Assembly: GCA_034669145.1 (NCBI GenBank)
Contig: JAXDNY010000009.1
Location: 1-64,000 of the forward strand
DNA length: 64,000 bases
Direction of reading: 5' to 3'
Origin: PALSA-894 sp034669145
Lineage (GTDB): Bacteria > Pseudomonadota > Alphaproteobacteria > Rhizobiales > Xanthobacteraceae
Position 1 is the stretch's first letter. Every line of letters begins with the position of its first letter. Position numbers and translations under genes: made by a program. Positions 41,225 to 48,964 of this stretch are shown piece by piece. A model generated the notes under the pieces. It was not told the DNA's origin, did not search any database, and saw only the letters and a list, made by a program, of their open reading frames with translations.

Positions 41225-42328
41225 GTGCCGTCCCGCCTGACCGCCATCTATCACGTGCGCTCGGATGCGCGTGCCATCGCGGCGCGGGCGCAAGCGATCG
41301 CCGTCGAGCAGAGCGTCGAGATGCCGCTGTCGGCGATCGAGGACCCGCAGCTTCTCGACGAGATCGTCGGACGGGTCGAGGACGTCGGCGAGATCGGAAA
41401 CGGCATTTTCGCGGTGCGCATCGCCCTGAGCCGCGCGACGGTCGGCGACGATGCAGGCCAGCTCATCAACATGCTGTTTGGAAATTCCTCGTTGCAGGAC
41501 GACGTGACCCTGCACGACGCGGAATTTCCAGACGAGTTGGTCCGTTATTTCGGGGGGCCACGTCACGGCCTCGCTGGACTGCGCGAGCGCGCGGGCGCTG
41601 AAAACCGCGCGCTCACCTGCTCGGCGCTCAAGCCGCAGGGCCTCTCCCCTGCCCGGCTCGGCGAGCTGGCGGCACGCTTCGCGCGCGGCGGCATCGACTA
41701 CATCAAGGACGATCACGGGCTTGCCGATCAGGCCTATTCGCCATTCGCCGCGCGGGTGAGTGCGGTGGCGAATGCGCTGCGTGCGGTCGAGCGCGAGACC
41801 GGGCGGCGCACCCGCTACGTGCCGAGCCTCTCCGGCGACCTCGATGCATTGCGCGTACAGATGACGGCCGCGACCAACGTCGGCATCCACACCGTGATGG
41901 TGCAGCCGATGATCATGGGCCTGTCGAACTTTTCGCGGCTGGTGCGCGAGAATCCCGAGGTTGCGTTCTTCGCCCATCCCACACTGGCGGGCGCTGCGCG
42001 CATCGCGCCGCCGCTGCTGTTCGGAAAAATCTTCCGCATGCTCGGCGCCGACGCGCTGGTGTTCCCCAATCATGGCGGACGCTTCGGCTATTCGCAGGAG
42101 TTGTGCCGCCAGCTTGCCGGCACCGCTTTGGCGCAATGGCATGGCCTCAAGCCGGCGGTACCGGTTCCGGCCGGCGGCATGTCACGCGAGCGTGTGTCCG
42201 AAATGCTTGATTTCTACGGCTCGGAGGTCATGTTGCTGATCGGCGGCGCGCTCCTCGAGGCGCGCGAGCGTCTGACGCAAGAGACAGCGGCGTTCGTCGC
42301 CGAGGTGAAAACATATCGCTATGGCTAG
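41225..42328 (+). CDS. RuBisCO-like protein (form IV)
   Basis: A 367-residue member of the RuBisCO large-chain superfamily, shorter than true RuBisCO. Conserved landmarks: Lys136 in LKPQGL, then GGIDYIKDDHGLADQ, equivalent to the KDDE carbamylation/metal site, where Lys161 and the second Asp (163) are kept but the Glu is His164. Further elements are the HPTLAG segment, FPNHGGRFGY and PVPAGGM, at the phosphate-binding positions. These changes rule out CO2 fixation and point to an enolase/isomerase or decarboxylase-type reaction. It sits inside an ABC transporter operon with a cupin (8-base overlap) and a crotonase. Substrate unknown. Confidence 0.88.
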   Translation: MPSRLTAIYHVRSDARAIAARAQAIAVEQSVEMPLSAIEDPQLLDEIVGRVEDVGEIGNGIFAVRIALSRATVGDDAGQLINMLFGNSSLQDDVTLHDAEFPDELVRYFGGPRHGLAGLRERAGAENRALTCSALKPQGLSPARLGELAARFARGGIDYIKDDHGLADQAYSPFAARVSAVANALRAVERETGRRTRYVPSLSGDLDALRVQMTAATNVGIHTVMVQPMIMGLSNFSRLVRENPEVAFFAHPTLAGAARIAPPLLFGKIFRMLGADALVFPNHGGRFGYSQELCRQLAGTALAQWHGLKPAVPVPAGGMSRERVSEMLDFYGSEVMLLIGGALLEARERLTQETAAFVAEVKTYRYG

Positions 42329-42902
42329 TCCCGCTTACACTAAACCTCATGGTGAGGAGCCGACGCAGTCGGCGTCTCGAACCATGGCACCGAACTCCGG
42401 GCCATCCTTCGAGACGCGCCCTGCGGGCGCTCCTCAGGATGAGGTTTCGCGCGTGCCGCACCGCGCTGCACGCGTGGACTTCCGCTGGGAGGGCGTCGAG
42501 ATGCGCCCCTACAAGGAAGACGAGCGCGCCCTCTACAAGACCATCACGCGGCAGGTGCTGTTTTCCGATCCCGACATGGCGGGCGAGTTGCGCTATTTCG
42601 AGGTCGCGCCCGGCGGCTTCTCGACGCTGGAGCGGCACCAGCACATGCACGCCGTGCTGATCCTGCGCGGGCGCGGCCAATGTCTCGTGGGCAACGAGGT
42701 GAAGCCACTCGAGACACGCGATCTCGTCACCGTGCCGCCGATGACATGGCACCAGTTCCGCGCAACGGCCGAGGAGCCGCTCGGCTTCCTCTGCATGGTC
42801 GACGCGCAACGCGACAAGCCGCAGCTCCCGACACCGCAGGATGTCGAGCGCCTGAAGCAGAACCCCGCGATCGCGGCGTTCCTCGACGGCAAGACTGCAT
42901 GA
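42321..42902 (+). CDS. Cupin-domain protein with a repeat-derived N-terminal segment
   Basis: A single-domain cupin. The metal motif is intact: GGFSTLERHQHMHAVLILRGRGQCLVG gives the His/His/Glu-type first motif, and PPMTWHQFRATAEEPLGFLCMV the second His. The frame from the ATG at 42321 overlaps the RuBisCO-like stop by eight bases but then reads through a complete twin palindrome (42345-42444), which would encode about 33 residues such as EEPTQSASRTMAPNSG. The real start may instead be GTG at 42453, with GATGAGG just upstream, giving about 150 residues. Its stop overlaps the crotonase ATG. The role in the pathway is unknown. Confidence 0.8.
   Translation: MASPAYTKPHGEEPTQSASRTMAPNSGPSFETRPAGAPQDEVSRVPHRAARVDFRWEGVEMRPYKEDERALYKTITRQVLFSDPDMAGELRYFEVAPGGFSTLERHQHMHAVLILRGRGQCLVGNEVKPLETRDLVTVPPMTWHQFRATAEEPLGFLCMVDAQRDKPQLPTPQDVERLKQNPAIAAFLDGKTA
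42345..42444. repeat. Twin inverted palindrome, CCTCATGGTGAGGAG family, in coding frame
   Basis: Two facing copies of the family seen at 5937, 36362 and 48102. Here the whole pair is free of stop codons in the cupin frame. The left copy is slightly diverged (GGTGAGG; GAACCATGG). Confidence 0.85.
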
Positions 42903-43699
42903 CGTCGAATCCCAAGGGCCCGGTGCTCTGGGACGTCGACGCGCGTGGCGTCGCGACCGTCACGCTCAACCGCCCCGAGGTGAACAACGCCTATGACGGC
43001 GCGATGATCGACGGGCTCAACGCGGCGCTCGATGCGCTGGGCCAGGCGAAGGGCCTGCGCGCCGTGGTGCTCAAGGGCAACGGCAAGCATTTCCAGGCCG
43101 GCGCCGACCTGAAATGGATCAACGCGGTGCGCAAGTCCTCTCCGCAAGAGAACCTGCGCGTCTCCCGCGCGACCGCCGAGGCCGTGCAGCGGCTCAACGT
43201 CGCGCCTGTGCCCACTGTCGCCCTCGTGCATGGCGGCTGCTTCGGCGGCGGCACCGGCATGATCGCGGCCTGCGATATCGTGCTGGCGGCCGACAACGCC
43301 CAGTTCTCGATCGCCGAGGTGCGCTGGGGACTGCACGCCTCGATCATCATTCCGCAACTCGCCGACGCCATCGGGGCGCGCCAGTTGCGCCGCTATGCGT
43401 TGACCGGCGAGCGCTTCGGCCCGCAGGAAGCCTGCCGCATCGGCCTCGCACACATGATGGTTTCGTACAGCGACCTCGAAAGCGCGGGCGCACGCATCGT
43501 CGATCAACTGCTGGCGAACGGTCCGGAGGCGATCGCGCAGACCAAAGCGTGGATATTGAAGTCGGCCTGGAGCGATCTTGGCGAGACGGACTTTTCCGAC
43601 ATTGTCGAAAGCCACGCGGCAAAGCGCCAGTCGGCCGAAGCCGCCGAGGGGCTGGCGTCGTTCGCCGAGAAGCGCGCGGGGCGGTGGGGCAAGGGCTGA
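42899..43699 (+). CDS. Enoyl-CoA hydratase/isomerase (crotonase family)
   Basis: A 266-residue crotonase. Oxyanion-hole elements: GKHFQAGADLKWIN and VHGGCFGGGTGMIAACDIVLA; the acid region reads AEVRWGLHASIIIPQLADAIG, with the usual Glu positions partly replaced (WGLHAS), so the reaction may differ from simple hydration. The ATG overlaps the cupin stop by three bases. The gene lies between the RuBisCO-like protein and the ATPase of the surrounding ABC transporter, all co-directional, indicating that its substrate is the imported compound or a CoA derivative of it. Confidence 0.9.
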   Translation: MTSNPKGPVLWDVDARGVATVTLNRPEVNNAYDGAMIDGLNAALDALGQAKGLRAVVLKGNGKHFQAGADLKWINAVRKSSPQENLRVSRATAEAVQRLNVAPVPTVALVHGGCFGGGTGMIAACDIVLAADNAQFSIAEVRWGLHASIIIPQLADAIGARQLRRYALTGERFGPQEACRIGLAHMMVSYSDLESAGARIVDQLLANGPEAIAQTKAWILKSAWSDLGETDFSDIVESHAAKRQSAEAAEGLASFAEKRAGRWGKG

Positions 43700-43746
43700 C
43701 GGCTGCCCGATCCGTGCTATTGATAAAAGAAAATCCGGAAACGCCG

Positions 43747-44532
43747 ATGCCCCATATTGAAGTGCGCGACGTCTCGCTGACCTACGATACCCCCTCGGGC
43801 CAGGTCGCGGGCGTCGCGGCCGCGAGCTTCGACATCGATCAATCCGAATTCCTCTGCATCGTTGGTCCGTCCGGCTGCGGCAAGTCGACGCTGCTCAATC
43901 TGATCGCGGGGTTTCTCACGCCGAGCGGCGGCGAAATCCGCATCGGCGGCAAGCCGGTGACCGGCCACGGGCTCGACCGCGGCGTGGTGTTCCAGGATTT
44001 CGCGCAGCTTTTTCCGTGGCGGACCGCGCTCGGCAACGTCACGTTCGGGCTGGAGATGAAGGGCGTGGCTAAGGCCGAGCGCGAGGAGATCGCGCGCAAT
44101 CAGCTTCGCCTCGTGAAGCTTGAAAAGTTCACCGAGTCCTATCCGCACCATCTCTCCGGCGGCATGCAGCAGCGCGTCGCGATCGCGCGCGCTCTTGCGT
44201 ACAATCCGTCCGTGCTGCTGATGGACGAGCCGTTCGCGGCGCTCGATGCGCTCACGCGCGACGAGATGCAGCGCCTGCTGGCCGATGTGTGGAGAGAGAC
44301 GCGCAAGACCGTGATCTACGTGACGCACAACGTGGCCGAAGCCGTGTACCTCGCCGACCGCGTGATCGTGATGACGCCGCATCCCGGCACCGTGCAAGCC
44401 ACGATTGACATCACGCTGCCGCGCCCGCGCGATCCCCTGAGCGTGGAATTTCTGGAATTCCAGAAGCAATTGTTGAATCATCTCGGAAGCACGGCTCACC
44501 CAAACGGCCGCGACAACGGAGGAAGGCGATGA
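43747..44532 (+). CDS. ABC transporter ATPase, nitrate/sulfonate/taurine type (SsuB/TauB-like)
   Basis: A 261-residue ATPase. Walker A is GPSGCGKST (residues 40-48), the Q-loop is in VVFQDFAQLFPWRT, the signature is HLSGGMQQRVAIARAL, and Walker B is VLLMDEPFAALDA. It energises the two permeases encoded at 36524-38112. The ATG at 43747 is preceded by GGAAAC; the longer frame starting at 43114 is a crotonase shadow. The stop overlaps the binding-protein ATG by four bases. Confidence 0.94.
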   Translation: MPHIEVRDVSLTYDTPSGQVAGVAAASFDIDQSEFLCIVGPSGCGKSTLLNLIAGFLTPSGGEIRIGGKPVTGHGLDRGVVFQDFAQLFPWRTALGNVTFGLEMKGVAKAEREEIARNQLRLVKLEKFTESYPHHLSGGMQQRVAIARALAYNPSVLLMDEPFAALDALTRDEMQRLLADVWRETRKTVIYVTHNVAEAVYLADRVIVMTPHPGTVQATIDITLPRPRDPLSVEFLEFQKQLLNHLGSTAHPNGRDNGGRR

Positions 44533-45509
44533 CGCAGATTTCCCGCCGCCAGTACCTGGCCGCCGCCGGCGCGCTGCTGACCGCCGCGCTTGGCTCCCGC
44601 CCAGCCTTCGCGCAGACGACGATCCGGCAAGGCTATCAGACCAATCTCTGGGGCATGCCGACCTATTACCTGCTGCGCTCCGGCTTGCTGGAAAAGCGCG
44701 GGATCAAGTTCGAGGAGTTCGGCGTACCGTCCGGCAACCTCACCATGCAGCAGATGGTGGCGCGGCAGGTCGACCTGGGCACCTATGCGGGTCCCTCGCT
44801 GATTCTCGGGCACGACAAGGGCGGGCTGGTCGCGATCGCGCAGATCGAGCACGTCGGCAAGACCGCGAGCGTGATGGTGCGCAAGGATCTCAACTTGACC
44901 AAGGTCGAGCAGCTCAAGGGCCTGAAGATCGCGAACCAGACCGGCTCCTCTGTCGGAAACATCTTTGTCGACCAGATCGGCCCGAAGCACGGCCTGAAGA
45001 AGGGCGACTACCAGGAAGTGCGCATGGACGTGAACAACATGATCACGGCGCTCTCCGCCAAGACCGTAGACGCGATGGTGAATGTCGAGCCCTACAACGC
45101 GATCGCCGAGGCCGACGGCCTGGCGGTGAAGATCATGAATTACTGGGATGTCGACAAGATGCCGGTGTTTATGGCGGCGACGCCGGACTTCGTCGCCAAG
45201 AGCCCGGAGGTCATCGTCACCTATCTCAAGGCATGGCTCGAAGTCGCCAAGGATTTCAGGAACGAACCGAACAAGGTCGCTGACGCGATCTATTCGTTCT
45301 ACACCTCCAAAGGTTACTCGATGTCGCAGGACACCTTCCGCAAGGCGCTGTCCACCGTGGACGTCGACCCGGGCTTCCCGGGCGACCTCAAGCCCTACAT
45401 GCAGGAGCAGGCCGAGGTCCTGCTGAAGGAGAAAAAGATCGCCGCCATTCCAGACTGGTCCAAGGCGCTGCGGCCGGACTTCATGGAGAAGGCGAGGGTC
45501 GGGGCGTGA
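44529..45509 (+). CDS. ABC transporter substrate-binding protein, NMT1/SsuA-like
   Basis: A 326-residue periplasmic protein with a signal peptide (MTQISRRQYLAAAGALLTAAL...AFAQ, with a double Arg, possibly Tat). The mature protein begins IRQGYQTNLWGMPTYYLLRSGLLEKRGIKFEEF, as in sulfonate/aliphatic nitrile-type NMT1 proteins, and contains MQQMVARQVDLGTYAGPSL and the hinge segment LKGLKIANQTGSSVGNIF. It determines which compound is fed to the RuBisCO-like pathway; the ligand cannot be predicted, but sulfonates, nitriles or pyrimidine-like molecules are typical of the family. Confidence 0.93.
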   Translation: MTQISRRQYLAAAGALLTAALGSRPAFAQTTIRQGYQTNLWGMPTYYLLRSGLLEKRGIKFEEFGVPSGNLTMQQMVARQVDLGTYAGPSLILGHDKGGLVAIAQIEHVGKTASVMVRKDLNLTKVEQLKGLKIANQTGSSVGNIFVDQIGPKHGLKKGDYQEVRMDVNNMITALSAKTVDAMVNVEPYNAIAEADGLAVKIMNYWDVDKMPVFMAATPDFVAKSPEVIVTYLKAWLEVAKDFRNEPNKVADAIYSFYTSKGYSMSQDTFRKALSTVDVDPGFPGDLKPYMQEQAEVLLKEKKIAAIPDWSKALRPDFMEKARVGA

Positions 45510-45547
45510 GGCTGCACTCGGCCAGCATCTTGCTGTAAGCTGCATTC

Positions 45548-45856
45548 ATGATACGAAACGAGATCATATCCGCGCTGCGCGCACACGAAACTGAGCTAAA
45601 GCGTGCCGGCATCGCCAGCCTCTCGCTGATCGGCTCGGCCGCGCGCGGTGACGATCGGCCGGACTCCGATGTCGACGTCGTGGTGCGTCTGACGGACGAG
45701 GCTCAGCGCGGCGGCTTTGCCTATTTTGGACGGATCGACCGGATCCGCCAGCGGCTGGAGTCAATTCTCGCCCGCCACGTCGATCTCATCGCAGAGCCGA
45801 TTCAAAAGGAACGGCTGCGGCGCGAGGTCGAGAGGGATCGCGTCCTTGCCTTCTGA
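45548..45856 (+). CDS. MNT-family nucleotidyltransferase antitoxin (of a HEPN/MNT pair)
   Basis: A 102-residue minimal nucleotidyltransferase. The motif SLIGSAARGDDRPDSDVDVVV provides the GS signature and catalytic Asp41 and Asp43; a third Asp follows in HVDLIAE. Such proteins inactivate their HEPN partner, in studied cases by adding AMP to it. The HEPN gene follows with an 11-base overlap but is frameshifted, so the antitoxin is left without an intact toxin. The pair lies 38 bases after the ABC binding-protein gene, without an obvious own promoter. Confidence 0.9.
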   Translation: MIRNEIISALRAHETELKRAGIASLSLIGSAARGDDRPDSDVDVVVRLTDEAQRGGFAYFGRIDRIRQRLESILARHVDLIAEPIQKERLRREVERDRVLAF

Positions 45857-46198
45857 CAAGCCGGTTCAGCGGCTCAACGACATTCTGGAAAACATCGACT
45901 GGATATTTCAGTACAGGAAAGGCTTTCGTCTTCGCAATTTCCTTGAAGATCGGCAAGCGCGTGATGCCGTCGAACGTTGCCTGCTACGGATTGCGGAAGC
46001 AGCCAGGAAACTGGAAGGATCGTCGATGAGCTGGTACCCGACCAGCCATGGTCGGACATCAGATCGCTTGGTAATGCCATCCGGCATGAGTACGACTCCA
46101 TTGACGCGAAGGTGATCTGGAACATCGTCGAAAGCGATCTGGTTCCACTTGCCGACGCTGTCGAAGCCGCAATCGCAAAGCTTGAGCGCGGGAAGTAG
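45846..46198 (+). pseudogene. HEPN (DUF86) toxin gene, frameshifted near 46015
   Basis: From a TTG at 45846 the frame encodes a DUF86 HEPN protein: PSDKPVQRLNDILENIDWIF and DAVERCLLRIAEAARKLE, then at about 46011-46019 one base is missing and the continuation is in the next frame, RIVDELVPDQPWSDIRSLGN, followed by AIRHEYDSIDAKVIW. That stretch contains the HEPN RNase motif R-x4-6-H in the RHEY region. With one base restored the product is about 117 residues, normal for the family. Loss of the toxin with retention of the antitoxin is the viable way for such a module to decay; a sequencing error is also possible. Confidence 0.8.
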
Positions 46199-46214
46199 GC
46201 GCAGAAGGAAAGTC

Positions 46215-47432
46215 ATGCCCGACCAGATCGAATGGAATTTCAAGCTCCTCGCCCACCACGAACTGCAAGGCTTCGGCGGCATGGGCGAGGGCATGTCGAT
46301 CCAGATCGCCAAGGATGGGCGGCGCATCATCTGGCTCGCGCATGAAAGCGCGCCAAAGAACTTCACCGCGGTCGATGTCTCCGATCCGCGCAAACCGAAA
46401 GTCGTGACGCAGACCGAGCTACCGCAGCCCTACATGCGCTCGAACTCGCTGGAAGTCACCGGCGACATCATGGCGGTCGCCTATCAGGTGCAGAAACCGG
46501 GACAGAAGCCCGCGGGCTTCGAGCTGTTCGACATTTCGGTGCCGGAGCAGCCGAAGTCGATCGCGTTCGTGGATCGCGCGGGTGAGAAATCGCGCGGCGT
46601 GCACCAGCTCTGGTTCTGCGACGGCGAATACGTTCACATGGCGTCGGGCGCGGGCGATTTCGTGACGCACAACCAGCTCGACGACCAGTGCTACCAGATC
46701 TTCGACGTGCGCAACCCGAGCGCACCAAAGGAGGTCGGGCGCTGGTGGATGCCGGGCACGCGCGTCGGCGACGCCGCGCCGCCTCCACCACGCCACAAGG
46801 CGCCGATCCTCGACATGGGGATGCGCGCGCACAACACCAACGTCTATCCGCAGCGGCCGGACCGCTGCTATCTCGGCTACATCGACGCCGGCATGTACGT
46901 GCTCGACATTTCCGACAAGGCGCGCCCCAAACCCTTGTGCCGCTGGGACAACTCGCCGCCCTATCACGGCTTCACCCATACGGTGCTGCCGCTGTTCGAC
47001 CGGAACCTGCTCGTCGTCACCGACGAGTCGGTGGTGGACGATGCCGACGACTGGCCGAAGCTCGTGTGGATCCTCGACGCGCGCGACGAACCCAATCCGG
47101 TGCCGATCTCGACCTGTCCCCTGCCCTACGACGCATTCGCGCACGCCGGCGGGCGCTTCGGCGCGCACAACATTCATGAGAACGTACCGCTGCCGACATC
47201 GTGGCACTCCGACACGATCATCATCGGCACGTTCTTCAACGGCGGTCTGCGCGCCTACGACATTTCCAATCCGTACCAGCCGAAGGAAGTCGGCACGTTC
47301 GTGCCGAAGGCGCCGGCGCTCGCGCCGCGCGGCACGATTCAGCTCAACGACGTGTTCGTGGACGAGCGCGGCATCGTCTACACGGTGGATCGCCACGTCG
47401 GCGGGCTCTACATCCTCGAGATGGATTTCTGA
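46215..47432 (+). CDS. LVIVD-repeat beta-propeller protein
   Basis: A 405-residue protein built from LVIVD-type blades: at least five copies of a pattern such as FTAVDVSDPRKPKVV, FELFDISVPEQPKSI, YQIFDVRNPSAPKEV, MYVLDISDKARPKPL and LRAYDISNPYQPKEV. The repeats predict a seven-bladed propeller. There is no signal peptide, so it is predicted cytoplasmic, whereas many LVIVD proteins are secreted. Several His-containing turns (GVHQLWF, HGFTHTVLP, GAHNIHEN) line one face and could bind a metal. The function is unknown. The stop overlaps the ATG of the next gene by one base. Confidence 0.82.
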   Translation: MPDQIEWNFKLLAHHELQGFGGMGEGMSIQIAKDGRRIIWLAHESAPKNFTAVDVSDPRKPKVVTQTELPQPYMRSNSLEVTGDIMAVAYQVQKPGQKPAGFELFDISVPEQPKSIAFVDRAGEKSRGVHQLWFCDGEYVHMASGAGDFVTHNQLDDQCYQIFDVRNPSAPKEVGRWWMPGTRVGDAAPPPPRHKAPILDMGMRAHNTNVYPQRPDRCYLGYIDAGMYVLDISDKARPKPLCRWDNSPPYHGFTHTVLPLFDRNLLVVTDESVVDDADDWPKLVWILDARDEPNPVPISTCPLPYDAFAHAGGRFGAHNIHENVPLPTSWHSDTIIIGTFFNGGLRAYDISNPYQPKEVGTFVPKAPALAPRGTIQLNDVFVDERGIVYTVDRHVGGLYILEMDF

Positions 47433-48112
47433 TGCTGCATTTCCGTTCGCCCGACATCGGCCTGTTCGGGCGGCGGCAACGGCGTGCGCGCGGGCACCGC
47501 ATTCCGGTCCACATCGTCAGCGATGCCGTACGGACGCAGGATCGCGACACGATCGTCTTGGTTGACGACTTCGGCACGGACGAAGCCCTCGTGCCCGAGA
47601 TCGGGTGCCTGTGCTGCACCGTGCGCGTGGAGTTGCAGAAAGCCTTGCGGCGTCTCTCGGCGGAGCGCGGGCAGCAGGCCTGCGTCGCCATTGAAACCAG
47701 CCAGGACCTCGCACCGATCCTGCGCACCTTCGCAACCGAACGCGCGCTTGGGGCTGAGTTCCATGTCGAAAGCGCGCCACCGCTGACCGGCAACAGCTTT
47801 ATGCTCACCGAGGACACGCCGCTCGCGTGGGAGACATTCAGCCGCTTCATGGCGACGCTGATGGCCTTGCGCGGCGCCGATCTCTTGCACGTGAAAGGCC
47901 TGCTGAACGTCGAGGGCTGCCGCGGCCCCGTCGTGGTGCAGTTCATGCAGCATCTCGCGCATGCGCCGGTCGAGCTTCAGACATGGCCTGATGACGGCCG
48001 TGCGAGCCGCCTCGCGTTCACGACGCGCGGTGTTGAAGAGAAAATGGTGCGGACTCTTTTCGACTCGATCCGTGCGCTCGCGCCGCAGCAGCACACTCAG
48101 ACCTCATCCTGA
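47432..48112 (+). CDS. CobW/G3E-like protein lacking the GTPase P-loop
   Basis: A 226-residue protein with two recognisable parts of CobW/COG0523 metallochaperones: the metal-binding GCLCC motif (residues 58-62, in VPEIGCLCCTVRVEL) and the C-terminal CobW_C domain (ADLLHVKGLLNVEG, then PVVVQFMQHLAH). The G-domain is missing: there is no Walker A GxxGxGKT before the cysteine motif and the stretch to the C-domain is shortened. It cannot be a normal GTPase. It is coupled by a one-base overlap to the LVIVD gene, suggesting a joint metal-related role. The last residues (QTSS) and the stop come from a palindromic repeat. Confidence 0.78.
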   Translation: MLHFRSPDIGLFGRRQRRARGHRIPVHIVSDAVRTQDRDTIVLVDDFGTDEALVPEIGCLCCTVRVELQKALRRLSAERGQQACVAIETSQDLAPILRTFATERALGAEFHVESAPPLTGNSFMLTEDTPLAWETFSRFMATLMALRGADLLHVKGLLNVEGCRGPVVVQFMQHLAHAPVELQTWPDDGRASRLAFTTRGVEEKMVRTLFDSIRALAPQQHTQTSS

Positions 48113-48209
48113 GGAGGCCGCGCAGCGGCCGTCTCGAAGGATAGCCGCGAGTCCGGCGTCTGCCGCCATCCTTCGAGACGCGTCCTGCGGACGCTCCTCA
48201 GGATGAGGG
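48102..48209. repeat. Twin inverted palindrome, CCTCATCCTGAGGAG family
   Basis: Two facing copies between the convergent CobW-like and SDR genes. The left copy supplies the TGA stop of the CobW-like gene; the hairpin could serve as a bidirectional terminator. Confidence 0.9.
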
Positions 48210-48214
48210 CCGAG

Positions 48215-48964
48215 TCAGGCGAAATACGCCCCACCATTCACGTGAATGGTCTGTCCGGTGACATAGCGCGCGCCGGGTCCGCAGAGGAAACGCACCATCG
48301 CGGCGACCTCGTCGGGCGCGCCGCGCCGCCCCATCAGCATGTTGTGCGTCAGGTGATGCGCGGGCTTTGCGGCGGCGGGGTCGCGCGGCGTGTCGACCGT
48401 GCCGGGCGCGACCAGATTGACTGTGACATTCGGCGCGAGATCGTGCGCAAGACCGCGTGTGAAGCCTACAAGACCCAGCTTTGCCGTGGTTACATGCGCG
48501 CGATGCTTCGAGCCGGTGTGCGCCGAGAGCCCGCCGATGTTGACGATCGCGCCCGCGCCGCTTGCTTTCAGATACGGCAGGCAGGCCTTGGCGCAATGAA
48601 ACGCGCCGTCGAGCGTGACGCCGAGCACGTCGCGCCACTCCTTGAAACTCATCTCTTCGAACACGCGCTCCTGGCGCAGCGCGGCGTTGTTGATCAGATA
48701 GTCGATGCGCCCGAGCTGTTTCGCCGCGTCCGCCACCATCCCGGCGACCGCTTTCTCGTCGGCGACATCCGCGACCGACGCAATCGCCTTGCCGCCGTCG
48801 CGCTCGATTTCGCGCACGACCTGCTCGGCCTCCACCTTGTTGGAACGCACGTTGACGATGACCGCCGCGCCGCCCGCGGCAAGCGCCTTCGCCATCGCAC
48901 GGCCGATGTTGCGGCCCGCCCCGGTGACGAGCGCCACGCGGCCTGCAAGTTCCTGTTCGCTCAC
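48215..48964 (-). CDS. Atypical short-chain dehydrogenase lacking the catalytic Ser/Tyr
   Basis: A 249-residue FabG-like SDR fold with cofactor motif TGAGRNIG (residues 14-21) and INNAA. The active-site region reads NIGGLSAHTGSKHRAHVTTAKLGL: the usual Ser position is Gly145 (a Ser follows two residues later), the Tyr of YxxxK is Val158, while Lys162 is kept. This is not a standard oxidoreductase site. The same HVxTAK variant occurs, from memory, in other rhizobial SDRs, so it is probably a defined subfamily with another mechanism. The GTG start overlaps the MmgE/PrpD stop (GTGA), so the two are coupled. Confidence 0.85.
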   Translation of the reverse strand: MSEQELAGRVALVTGAGRNIGRAMAKALAAGGAAVIVNVRSNKVEAEQVVREIERDGGKAIASVADVADEKAVAGMVADAAKQLGRIDYLINNAALRQERVFEEMSFKEWRDVLGVTLDGAFHCAKACLPYLKASGAGAIVNIGGLSAHTGSKHRAHVTTAKLGLVGFTRGLAHDLAPNVTVNLVAPGTVDTPRDPAAAKPAHHLTHNMLMGRRGAPDEVAAMVRFLCGPGARYVTGQTIHVNGGAYFA

